DNA of 15,833 nucleotides from Deltaproteobacteria bacterium (GTDB lineage Bacteria; Bdellovibrionota; UBA1018; UBA923). The notes below the pieces were generated by a model that had not been told where the DNA came from, made no database searches, and saw nothing but the letters and a program-made list of their open reading frames with translations. The stretch covers positions 1 to 15,833 of the forward strand of contig JACQAW010000348.1 of NCBI GenBank assembly GCA_016194725.1, read 5' to 3'. Positions 1 to 5,762 of the stretch are shown here, one piece after another (position 1 is the stretch's first letter; the number at the start of each line of letters is the position of its first letter). The position numbers and the translations under genes were made by a program.

Positions 1-235
1 GACCGCCGCGGTACGGGCCGCGCCCACGGTGGATCGGCTGACGGCGATTCCCACCGCCGCAGATGCCTCGGTTCGAGCCGAGCCCAAAGAACCTTCCAAG
101 CGCCTGGGCACCAGCAACGCCGGCGAGGTGGGCGGCGCGGAAGCTGTGCAGTTCGACAAGCCCGTCCCAGCGGCAGTAGTCACGCCGGGGCCGGCCGCGG
201 TAGGTGGCGCAGAAGCCGTGAAGTTCGGTAAATGA
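1..235 (+). CDS. C-terminal end of an Ala/Pro-rich protein, 5' truncated by the window edge
   Basis: The reading frame is open from base 2 to the TGA at 233-235, and no convincing start is visible, so this is the tail of a gene that begins to the left. The 77 visible codons are rich in Ala, Pro, Val, Thr and Gly, with no membrane segment or catalytic motif. Two near-identical short repeats stand out: GGAEAVQFDK and, 27 residues later, GGAEAVKFGK at the very C-terminus. The composition suggests a flexible tail of an exported or surface protein, but that is inference. A GTG at 29 could be read as a start, but it has no Shine-Dalgarno and the frame upstream is equally open. The gene converges on the response regulator at 333-1022, with a two-way terminator between them. 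Function not recognised. Confidence 0.6.
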   Translation, partial: TAAVRAAPTVDRLTAIPTAADASVRAEPKEPSKRLGTSNAGEVGGAEAVQFDKPVPAAVVTPGPAAVGGAEAVKFGK

Positions 236-295
236 CCGCTGACTTTGGAGTACATCGATCGTGAAATCGTAGCTCCGAATACGAAGCCCGCCCAG

Positions 296-344
296 AAAAA
301 CCCGGCTTGAGCCGCCGGGCCGGCTTCGGCCCTCAGGGTTTTTT
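296..344. terminator. Bidirectional rho-independent terminator between convergent genes
   Basis: The outer arms AAAAACCC (296-303) and GGGTTTTTT (336-344) enclose two GC-rich hairpins. One is CCCGGC/GCCGGG with a 7-nt loop (301-319). The other is GGGCCG/CGGCCC with a 4-nt loop (317-332), sharing GGG with the first. Read on either strand, a strong hairpin is followed by a run of 5 or 6 T. It lies between the gene ending at 235 (+) and the regulator ending at 333 (-), whose last codons form the right-hand part of the structure. Confidence 0.75.
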
Positions 345-1022
345 AAACACGTAGCCCACCCCGTAAATCGTGGTGATCGAGTAGTCGCAACCGACCAGGG
401 CGCGTCGCAGGCAAACGACATGGGAATCCACCGTGCGCTCGGTGATTCCCTCGGCGCCGCCGGCCCACGCGGACGCCAGAATGCGGTCACGGCTCAGGAC
501 AGTGTCTCGGTTCAGGGCCAGAAATTTCAGCAGCCCGAATTCCAGCACGCTCAGGCGCTGGCAGCGGTTGTCGACGGCGATTTCAAAGCGCGACGAGTTC
601 AGGGTCAGGTTTCCGCACTTGAGCACCTCGTCGCTGCGCCGCTGCTCCTCGATGCGGCGAATTTTGGAGGCCAGGCGCACCAGCAGCTCCTTAGGATGAA
701 AGGGGCGCAGGAGGAAATCGTCCGCCCCCGCCAGAAAAGCCTTCTCGCGCAGCTCCTGACACTCTCCACCATCCAAAACGAGGATGGGAATATCCCGGGT
801 CTCGGGACACTCGCGAAGACTGCGACAAACCTCGAGGCTGGGCATGTCGGTAAGCCCCATGGCCAGCAGAATGGCGGCAGGTCGTTCGGACTGCGCGCGT
901 TTGAGTGCTTTTTCACCGCTCAGCGCGGTCAAGACCTCGTAATCGCGGCAAAGCACCGCCCGAATGGCATCAATGGCATCAAGACTTGAGTCGATGACCA
1001 GAATTTGATGATTGCGGGCCAT
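333..1022 (-). CDS. OmpR/PhoB-type response regulator with a degenerate (non-phosphorylatable) receiver
   Basis: 229 aa, the normal length for an OmpR-family regulator: a receiver at residues about 5-120 and a winged-helix DNA-binding domain at about 132-229, ending in the usual wing (GVGYVFKKP). Aligned without gaps to the paralogue at 1233, four of the five conserved receiver residues are replaced. The phospho-acceptor Asp is Ala54 (codon GCC at 861-863), the second acidic-pocket residue is Ser12, the switch Thr is Asp84 and the conserved Lys is Arg106; only Asp11 remains. Phosphorylation by a histidine kinase is therefore not expected (inference). The DNA-binding half looks intact, including the TVDSHVVCLRRAL recognition-helix region. 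The protein probably acts constitutively, through dimer contacts, or by ligand binding. The start is the ATG at 1022, with no strong Shine-Dalgarno close to it. It is divergent from its paralogue across a 210-bp region containing a dyad. Confidence 0.9.
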   Translation of the reverse strand: MARNHQILVIDSSLDAIDAIRAVLCRDYEVLTALSGEKALKRAQSERPAAILLAMGLTDMPSLEVCRSLRECPETRDIPILVLDGGECQELREKAFLAGADDFLLRPFHPKELLVRLASKIRRIEEQRRSDEVLKCGNLTLNSSRFEIAVDNRCQRLSVLEFGLLKFLALNRDTVLSRDRILASAWAGGAEGITERTVDSHVVCLRRALVGCDYSITTIYGVGYVFKKP

Positions 1023-1100
1023 TGAGGTGCTCAGGACGGTTTTTCCTTTTTGGGTTCAAGTCCAGCGCGACTGCTGACAAAAAGATTAAACTGAGATTGT

Positions 1101-1132
1101 TTGGGAATTATCTGGCCATGGCCTATTCCCAA
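1101..1132. promoter_or_regulatory. Dyad in the divergent regulator promoter region, candidate operator
   Basis: A perfect 8-bp inverted repeat, TTGGGAAT (1101-1108) and ATTCCCAA (1125-1132), flanks a second perfect palindrome GGCCATGGCC (1114-1123). It lies midway between two divergent regulator genes starting at 1022 (-) and 1233 (+), where an autoregulatory site would be expected. OmpR-family proteins more often bind direct repeats, so the binding protein is uncertain. An extended -10-like sequence TGCTAAACT follows at 1178-1186 on the plus strand. Confidence 0.4.
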
Positions 1133-1232
1133 GGCGAAACGTCGTATTACCGTCACGACAATTGCCGAACAGTGCCCTGCTAAACTGGTGCTATCGGCAA
1201 GCCGGTTGCACGTTTGAAGGTGAAAAATATTT

Positions 1233-1905
1233 ATGGATTCGAAATATCGGGTGTTGGTCATTGATGACGACAGTCAGGTCAGGGATGCGATCAAGTTTGC
1301 CCTGTCGAGCCGTTTTACAGTTACCACGGCAGCAACCGGCAACGAGGGCCTGCGATTGGCCCGGCTTGAGCAGCCGGACCTGATTCTGCTCGACTTGCTC
1401 ATGCCCGAGAGGGATGGCATCGCGATTTGCCGGATTCTGCGCGCGGATCAAGACACCCGTGCCATTCCCGTCATCATGCTGACCGGCAGCGATGACGATG
1501 AGATGCGCGCCAAAGCCTTGTCCAGTGGCGCCGATGACCTGGTTTCCAAGCCTTTTCGCCCCAAGGAATTTTCCGTGCGCATTGAGCAGACGATCAGGGA
1601 AATCAAAACCAGGCCTCGGCCTGCTCTTTCCACGACGTGCGGAAACCTGACTCTGGACCCGAGTAAAGTCGAGGCCCGGGTCAATGGGCGTCGCATAGAT
1701 CTATCAATCCTCGAGTTCAGCCTGCTCGAACCACTCCGGTCGCATCCTGAACCGTGAAACGATCCTGGCCTCGGTGTGGAAAAATACCGATGTCTCGGAC
1801 CGCGTGGTCGACAGCCACATCTCGCTGCTGCGAAAAAAGCTGGCCGACTTCGACCATGAGTTCGTGGCGGTTTATGGGGCGGGGTATGGGATCAAGCCGA
1901 GGTGA
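1233..1905 (+). pseudogene. OmpR/PhoB-type response regulator, frameshifted in the DNA-binding domain
   Basis: The first frame (1233-1757, 174 aa) encodes a textbook receiver: acidic pair Asp11/Asp12, phospho-acceptor Asp54 (GAC at 1392-1394) followed by the usual MP, Thr84 and Lys106-Pro-Phe. The winged-helix domain begins at CGNLTLD. After LEFSLLE the frame ends early, while the missing half of the domain continues in the next frame from about 1738 to the TGA at 1903-1905 (GRILNRETILASVW, then RVVDSHISLLRKKL and a terminal wing AVYGAGYGIKPR). Compared with the paralogue at 333-1022 and with the family pattern, 11 bases appear to be missing around 1731-1743, which exactly explains the shift. 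The short product would lack the recognition helix. AAGGTG at 1217-1222 is a plausible Shine-Dalgarno. Either a real recent mutation or a sequencing/assembly error would give this picture. Confidence 0.85.
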
Positions 1906-1925
1906 GGGAAGGGGATCCGTAACCT

Positions 1926-1942
1926 GTTCCTGAATCAGGAAC
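1926..1942. repeat. Short perfect inverted repeat between convergent genes
   Basis: GTTCCTGA and TCAGGAAC are perfect inverted arms around a single A. As RNA it could form a 6-bp stem with a 5-nt loop. It sits in the 74-bp gap between the frameshifted regulator (ends 1905, +) and the beta-barrel gene (ends 1980, -). No T-run follows on either strand, so a classical terminator is unlikely; a protein-binding site or a weak transcription stop is possible. Confidence 0.35.
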
Positions 1943-1979
1943 TCGCGTCACAAAGAGCTTGTTCCACCGGTTGACCCGA

Positions 1980-2831
1980 TCAGAACGCGCCGATGACGCT
2001 CAAACCGGTTTCAATGGCTCTCGTGTGCTCAATGGCGGAGCTCGGAAGATCAGGCCGTTTGGCTATCGCCGACGACGAGGCGGAAAACTCAAGCGCTACG
2101 TGCTTTGAGAGATCGCCGCGAAGTCCGCCCGCGACCTGGCCATACAAACCGGCGCCTTGTTGGTCGCCGCTCGCATAGGTCAACCCGCCTTTGACTCTCG
2201 CAAAGAGGTTCAGCACTTCGAACAGTTGTTGCTGGGCTTCGACCTGAACGCCCGTGTAGAGCGAGGTGGCATGATCGTCGTTTCTCTGTCGCTGATAGAG
2301 CAGGCCAAGAGGAATCACGCGAAAGTCGAGGCGTCCTTCGCCGCTGGACCGATTGCCGTAGTCCACGCCGATTCCGTTGGGAATTTTCGCGAAAATCCAG
2401 CCTGCGGGAATCGCCAGGATATCGAGGTCGACGTGCTGCGCGGTGGCCTGAAACAGGGCGGGATTTCCGGTAACCATGTGCAGAGGCGTATTGGAGTATC
2501 GCACCGTGGATGAGCTGCCCATATTGCCGACAACCTGTACCTGTTTCGTACCGGGGTTCAGAATACCAGGGGAGCCCGTAAGCCCGACATCGAGGTGCAT
2601 GTCATAGACCGTATCTGATTTTCTAATCCGCATTCCGACCCCTGCTTTAGCGCCTGCCGCATAATTTGAGTCGGTAGCGCCCGCGCTTACCGTGACCGTT
2701 TTGTCGGTATTGCCGCAGGAAGAAGGGCCGTCGTCGCAGCTCGCCTTTGCATTCGATGCTCCCGTGGCGGAAGCGAGAAACGCGGCAGTCAAGAACAGTG
2801 GAAGAAACCGGTGTGGAAAATTGATTTTCAT
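1980..2831 (-). CDS. Outer-membrane beta-barrel-type exported protein, family not recognised
   Basis: 283 aa from the ATG at 2831. This start is chosen over an open upstream extension to 2990 because it is preceded at a spacing of 5 by AGAGAGAG (2844-2837 on the minus strand) and begins a classic signal peptide: basic MKINFPHR, a hydrophobic core, and cleavage after about Ala30 (SNAKA). The mature protein starts with two closely spaced Cys (32 and 39). It continues with alternating polar/hydrophobic, Gly- and Ser-rich stretches typical of transmembrane beta strands and ends in Phe (SVIGAF), the usual BAM-recognition signature. Long runs such as LYTGVQVEAQQQLFEVLNLF and LYGQVAGGLRGDL look like barrel strands. 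Location in the outer membrane is inferred. No substrate or enzyme motif is visible. It faces away from the transposase-like gene and has no obvious operon partner. Confidence 0.75.
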   Translation of the reverse strand: MKINFPHRFLPLFLTAAFLASATGASNAKASCDDGPSSCGNTDKTVTVSAGATDSNYAAGAKAGVGMRIRKSDTVYDMHLDVGLTGSPGILNPGTKQVQVVGNMGSSSTVRYSNTPLHMVTGNPALFQATAQHVDLDILAIPAGWIFAKIPNGIGVDYGNRSSGEGRLDFRVIPLGLLYQRQRNDDHATSLYTGVQVEAQQQLFEVLNLFARVKGGLTYASGDQQGAGLYGQVAGGLRGDLSKHVALEFSASSSAIAKRPDLPSSAIEHTRAIETGLSVIGAF

Positions 2832-3182
2832 GATTACTCTCTCTGAAATCAATTTTGCGGGAACGCCGGACTTAATTCGAGTTACATTTAATGCACGATA
2901 AAAAAACGGCGCCATAACGCGTACTTGGGTTAAACGGGACAATGCCGCGCGCCGCTCACGTTGACGATACGGCCGGCCAACGCGATTCACTCAAAGCGCA
3001 AGGTTTTGAGCGAATCGAATGTGAAGAGATTCGTGCGGTTCGCGGTTGAATCGGGAACACGTCTTTTGTTGGCAGCCGGCCCCCCGGGGCGTTTTCATTT
3101 TTCCCATTGAATCGCTTAAATAACATTGCCCCACAGTATTCTTTCTTTACTCGCTCTTAAAAAGCTGCGACCTTCGCCGTCG
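2832..3182. other. 351-bp gene-free region between divergent genes
   Basis: This stretch separates the start of the beta-barrel gene (2831, -) from the start of the transposase-like gene (3183, +). It contains an A-run (2900-2906), a 13-bp imperfect inverted repeat (2983-3017), several scattered GATTC/GAATC words, and a GC cluster at about 3076-3090 followed by T-rich sequence. A possible plus-strand promoter is TTTTCA (3092-3097), 18 bp, TTAAAT (3116-3121). I see no gene here. Confidence 0.5.
2983..3017. repeat. 13-bp imperfect inverted repeat upstream of the transposase-like gene
   Basis: The arms CGATTCACTCAAA (2983-2995) and TTTGAGCGAATCG (3005-3017) match at 12 of 13 positions around a 9-nt loop. 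The single mismatch is a G-U wobble if transcribed from the minus strand. It could be a REP-like palindrome associated with the nearby HUH protein, an operator, or a leader hairpin. I did not see a second copy in this window. Confidence 0.55.
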
Positions 3183-3695
3183 ATGAAGGTACGCCAAATC
3201 TCACTTCCCGGCTTTGCCACCCGCCTCGATCATGGCGGCGAGATTCGCAAAGGAAAACGCAAGCTGGCCCGTCCGGTGGATACGAAGCGCCCCATGCATC
3301 TGGTTCTGCGCTCCACGCGCGCGAAAGGTCGCTGGTCGCTGCTCGCTCCGGGCAATGGGCGTGTCGTGCGCCGCCTGGTTTTCGAACTCGCCGCGCCCAG
3401 CGAGGTTCGCGTTTATGACTTCGCCAATTCGGGAAATCATATTCATCTTCTGGTACGTGCGCGCACGCGCAAGGGGTTTCAGCGCTATCTGCGCGCACTG
3501 ACGGGGCTGCTTGCCCGGCGAATTACTGGCGCTCGTAAGGGCAGGCGAGTGGGCAGGTTCTGGGATGCCCTGGCTTTCTCGCGGGTAGTGGCGTGGGGCC
3601 GGGATTATCACCAGGCAAAAAAGTACCTGGGGCTGAATCGAATTGAGGCAATGGGGGGCTGGCTTCCGGCAAAACTTCCCCCGCTGCGACCCTGA
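3183..3695 (+). CDS. REP-associated (Y1, HUH-type) transposase-like protein
   Basis: 170 aa from the ATG at 3183. An in-frame TTG at 3126 would add 19 residues but has no Shine-Dalgarno, and the MKVRQISLPG start resembles family members I recall. The protein is very basic. It carries a histidine-hydrophobic-histidine motif, His86-Ile-His88 in SGNHIHLLVRAR, on a predicted beta strand. C-terminal Tyr148 (KKYLGLN) is in the position of the catalytic tyrosine helix of Y1 transposases. The order RPMHLVLRS, then the HUH strand, then RFWDALAFSRVV, then the Tyr helix matches the TnpA_REP/IS200-like fold. Such proteins nick and rejoin single-stranded DNA at palindromes and are usually single-copy residents rather than full insertion sequences. 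No terminal repeats bound the gene, but an inverted repeat lies 166 bp upstream. DNA activity is inferred, not certain. Confidence 0.75.
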   Translation: MKVRQISLPGFATRLDHGGEIRKGKRKLARPVDTKRPMHLVLRSTRAKGRWSLLAPGNGRVVRRLVFELAAPSEVRVYDFANSGNHIHLLVRARTRKGFQRYLRALTGLLARRITGARKGRRVGRFWDALAFSRVVAWGRDYHQAKKYLGLNRIEAMGGWLPAKLPPLRP

Positions 3696-3737
3696 TTTGG
3701 GGTGGTGGATCTTCCGATAAGTGGAGTGGGAGTCGCA

Positions 3738-4343
3738 ATGACCAGGTCATGGAACCAGAAAACAATAGTGTTGCTCGGGAGCTGCTTTGGCGGATTTACC
3801 GTCGTTGCATTCGCGACCTTCACAATTATCTTTTTGAAAATGGGAATTGAACCGCGGTGGTACGGGGCCGCGCAGCCCTGTCGTCCAGCTGCAACTGGAA
3901 CCGGGATTGAAAGTCCCGGATTGGCGCGGGCGGGCAATACTGGGCCTGGTACTGCAACCGCCACTGCAACCGCCCCCGCCCCCCTTCTCCAATTCGCGGC
4001 TCTCGTCTTTCCGCGGCCCGATACTCGCGGTCGAGTGCCGGCTCTGGTTTCACCTCTTGCGGCGCCAGTTTTGCTCGCACCGGAAGGGGACGCTCGCCCG
4101 GTGCAAACTGATTCTGTTGAATTTCGCTGGAATGCGGTGACGGGCGCTGCGCATTATCATCTTCATGTGTGGCAGCAGCACGAGGGCGACGAGACGACGC
4201 TGCTCGACAATGACCTCGAGGTCACTCAGGTCAAGGTTCAGCTGGTTCACCCCGCTCCGGTGCAGTGGGAACTTCAAGCGGTCGACGCCCAGGGAAAGGC
4301 CGGTGAAAGCGCACGGAGTCCCGCTGGCAAAACTTCGAAGTAA
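3738..4343 (+). CDS. Membrane-anchored protein with a C-terminal FN3-like domain
   Basis: 201 aa from the ATG at 3738, supported by GGGAG at 3728-3732 five bases upstream; a GTG at 3702 is open but lacks this. Residues 9-33 form one hydrophobic segment after a short positively charged N-terminus, so it is either a non-cleaved anchor or a signal sequence; the rest should be periplasmic. Residues about 45-110 are a low-complexity Ala/Pro/Thr/Gly linker containing a TATATATA tract. Residues about 110-190 resemble an Ig/FN3-type beta sandwich of the kind found at the end of bacterial FecR-like proteins: P-V-L-L-A-P, then VEFRWNAVTGAAHYHLHVW, then VQWELQAVDAQG. No enzymatic motif is visible; a scaffold or binding role is a guess. 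The linker is also open in the +1 frame from 3847 to 4140, so compensating frameshifts cannot be wholly excluded. Confidence 0.65.
   Translation: MTRSWNQKTIVLLGSCFGGFTVVAFATFTIIFLKMGIEPRWYGAAQPCRPAATGTGIESPGLARAGNTGPGTATATATAPAPLLQFAALVFPRPDTRGRVPALVSPLAAPVLLAPEGDARPVQTDSVEFRWNAVTGAAHYHLHVWQQHEGDETTLLDNDLEVTQVKVQLVHPAPVQWELQAVDAQGKAGESARSPAGKTSK
3951..3974 (+). repeat. Two tandem copies of a 12-bp unit in the linker coding sequence
   Basis: ACTGCAACCGCC is present twice head to tail and codes for alternating Thr-Ala in the low-complexity linker of the FN3-like protein. Such in-frame tandem units can change copy number by slippage and so vary linker length. A nearby perfect stem (CCGGGA/TCCCGG, 3901-3919) lies in the same linker. 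Confidence 0.7.
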
Positions 4344-4359
4344 CGCGTCGCATTCTCTC

Positions 4360-4388
4360 TCGCCAATCACTTAAATCCTGACTAAACT
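4360..4388 (+). promoter_or_regulatory. Candidate promoter placed close to the M16 operon start codon
   Basis: TCGCCA (4360-4365) and TAAACT (4383-4388) are separated by 17 bp, each matching the sigma-70 consensus at four of six positions. The -10 ends 7 bases before the ATG at 4396 and there is no Shine-Dalgarno in between, so transcription would start at or next to the start codon. The match is modest and could be chance. Confidence 0.3.
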
Positions 4389-4395
4389 TTCGGTC

Positions 4396-5751
4396 ATGCT
4401 CAAAACTACGCTGACCGTCGTGCTTTCGCTTCTTGCCAGCTTTGCCCACGCCGCAGCCACCCCGAGTGGCGAGATTCTCACGCTGCCTCATAAAGAGGTT
4501 ACCTTGACCAACGGCGTTCGGGTTTTCATGGTCAAATATCCCAGCCCTCACGTCGTGGCCTACGAGCTGCCCGTGCACGTGGGCTCGCGAAACGAGGTCG
4601 AAGAGGGAAAAACAGGCTTTGCACATTTTTTCGAACATCTGATGTTTCGGGGCACCAAGCACCTGAGCGGCAAGGCGTTTGGCGACCTGTATACGAAGCT
4701 GGGCTGCGAGAACAATGCGTGGACGTCGTACGACATGACGAACTATCACGGCGTCGTGGCATCGGATAACCTGGCAAAAATCCTGGAAGCCGAAGCCGAC
4801 CGGTTCATCAACCTCGAGTTCAGCGAAAAAGTGCTGCGCGACGAAGCCGGCGCCGTGCTGGGCGAGTACAATAAAGACGTGGCGCAGCCCGAGTTTCTGC
4901 TTGAGGAAAAGCTGATGGCAACCGCCTTTGAAAAGCACCCCTACAGCCACACGACCATGGGCTATAAAGACGACGTGCTCAAATATACCGAGCGCTACAA
5001 GGACGTCTGGCCGTTTTTCAGGCGTTATTACCGCCCCAGCAACGTGTCGATCGTGTTGGTGGGCGATGTCGACTTCGCCAAAAACCTCAAAGACATCGAA
5101 ACCTATTTTGGCGCGTGGAAGGATCCGGAGCTTGCGCCAAGCGCGATTCCGGTCGAGCCCGAGCAGACGTCGGCGCGCGAGGCCCAGGTGAAGCTGGACA
5201 AGCCCACGCAAACCCGCATCACGGTGGCTTACAAGGTGCCGGCCTTCACGACGAAGAATACCGATGTGGCGGCGCTCGATCTGCTGGCCGAGATGCTTTT
5301 TTCGGTGACCTCGGATTTTCAGAAGGAGTTTCGTTTCGAAAAGAAATGGCTCGATTCGGTTTCAGCTTCCGGCAACGAGTCGGTCGACCCGGGAATCTGG
5401 ACCATCGGTCTGCGTCTGTCCGAGGCCGGCGAAGGAAAAAATGCCGAGCTGATCGCCGCGGTGGAAAGGGTAATCGCCAGTGTGCGCGACAAGCAGCCCG
5501 ATGCTGAACGCCTGGCGGCGACCAAGAAACGTTTTCGCAATGCCGCGATCACGAGCTGGTTCGGCGCGCCCGACAGCCTGGCCGACCGGATCGCGATCTA
5601 CACCAACTTCGAACATGACGTGGGGGTGCTAAATCGCATGTTCGAACGCCTGGGCGAGGTGGGGCCGGGTACGATTAACGAGGTGGCCAAACGCTACCTG
5701 ACCGACGCGCGCAAAACGACCGTCACGCTGTCGGGAACGCGTGGCATATGA
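4396..5751 (+). CDS. Periplasmic M16 zinc metallopeptidase, catalytic subunit
   Basis: 451 aa, the typical length of bacterial M16B peptidases. Residues 1-20 are a signal peptide (MLKTTLTVVLSLLASFAHA, cleavage near Ala19). The inverted zinc motif HxxEH is intact as His77-Phe-Phe-Glu80-His81. Glu157 (LGEYNKD), 76 residues after His81, fits the distal zinc ligand of the HxxEH-X(74-76)-E pattern. The N-terminal M16 domain covers about residues 30-180. The C-terminal M16 domain follows, beginning near the YYRPSNVSIVLVGDVD stretch. These enzymes form a clam-shell chamber and degrade peptides or process exported proteins; the actual substrate is unknown. It is the first gene of a pair with the non-catalytic subunit, overlapping or nearly touching it, which strongly suggests a heterodimer. 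No Shine-Dalgarno precedes the ATG. Confidence 0.93.
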   Translation: MLKTTLTVVLSLLASFAHAAATPSGEILTLPHKEVTLTNGVRVFMVKYPSPHVVAYELPVHVGSRNEVEEGKTGFAHFFEHLMFRGTKHLSGKAFGDLYTKLGCENNAWTSYDMTNYHGVVASDNLAKILEAEADRFINLEFSEKVLRDEAGAVLGEYNKDVAQPEFLLEEKLMATAFEKHPYSHTTMGYKDDVLKYTERYKDVWPFFRRYYRPSNVSIVLVGDVDFAKNLKDIETYFGAWKDPELAPSAIPVEPEQTSAREAQVKLDKPTQTRITVAYKVPAFTTKNTDVAALDLLAEMLFSVTSDFQKEFRFEKKWLDSVSASGNESVDPGIWTIGLRLSEAGEGKNAELIAAVERVIASVRDKQPDAERLAATKKRFRNAAITSWFGAPDSLADRIAIYTNFEHDVGVLNRMFERLGEVGPGTINEVAKRYLTDARKTTVTLSGTRGI

Positions 5752-5754
5752 GGA
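5750..5754 (+). promoter_or_regulatory. Ribosome binding site deciding the start of the second M16 subunit
   Basis: GAGGA at 5750-5754 lies 8 bases before the ATG at 5763. An earlier in-frame ATG at 5748 overlaps the stop of the upstream gene by 4 bases, but this GAGGA would then fall inside the coding sequence. The spacing supports 5763 as the main start, although coupling through the ATGA overlap remains possible. Confidence 0.55.
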
Positions 5755-5762
5755 AAATCAAA

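Noticed and set aside
420..989. 189-codon open frame on the plus strand
   Set aside because: Antisense to the response regulator at 333-1022, which has clear domain homology.
2832..2990. 53-residue N-terminal extension of the beta-barrel protein
   Set aside because: It would bury the signal peptide; the ATG at 2831 has AGAGAGAG at a good spacing.
3076..3100. GC cluster followed by T-rich sequence as a terminator
   Set aside because: The stem is short with almost no loop, and no gene upstream on that strand needs a terminator.
2983..3117. Repeated GATTC/GAATC words as a CRISPR-like or iteron array
   Set aside because: The words are short, irregularly spaced and in mixed orientation, with no constant repeat length; only the 13-bp inverted repeat stands out.
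4231..5211. 326-codon open frame on the minus strand
   Set aside because: Mirror frame of the catalytic M16 peptidase and the end of the FN3-like gene; no recognisable domain or start signal.
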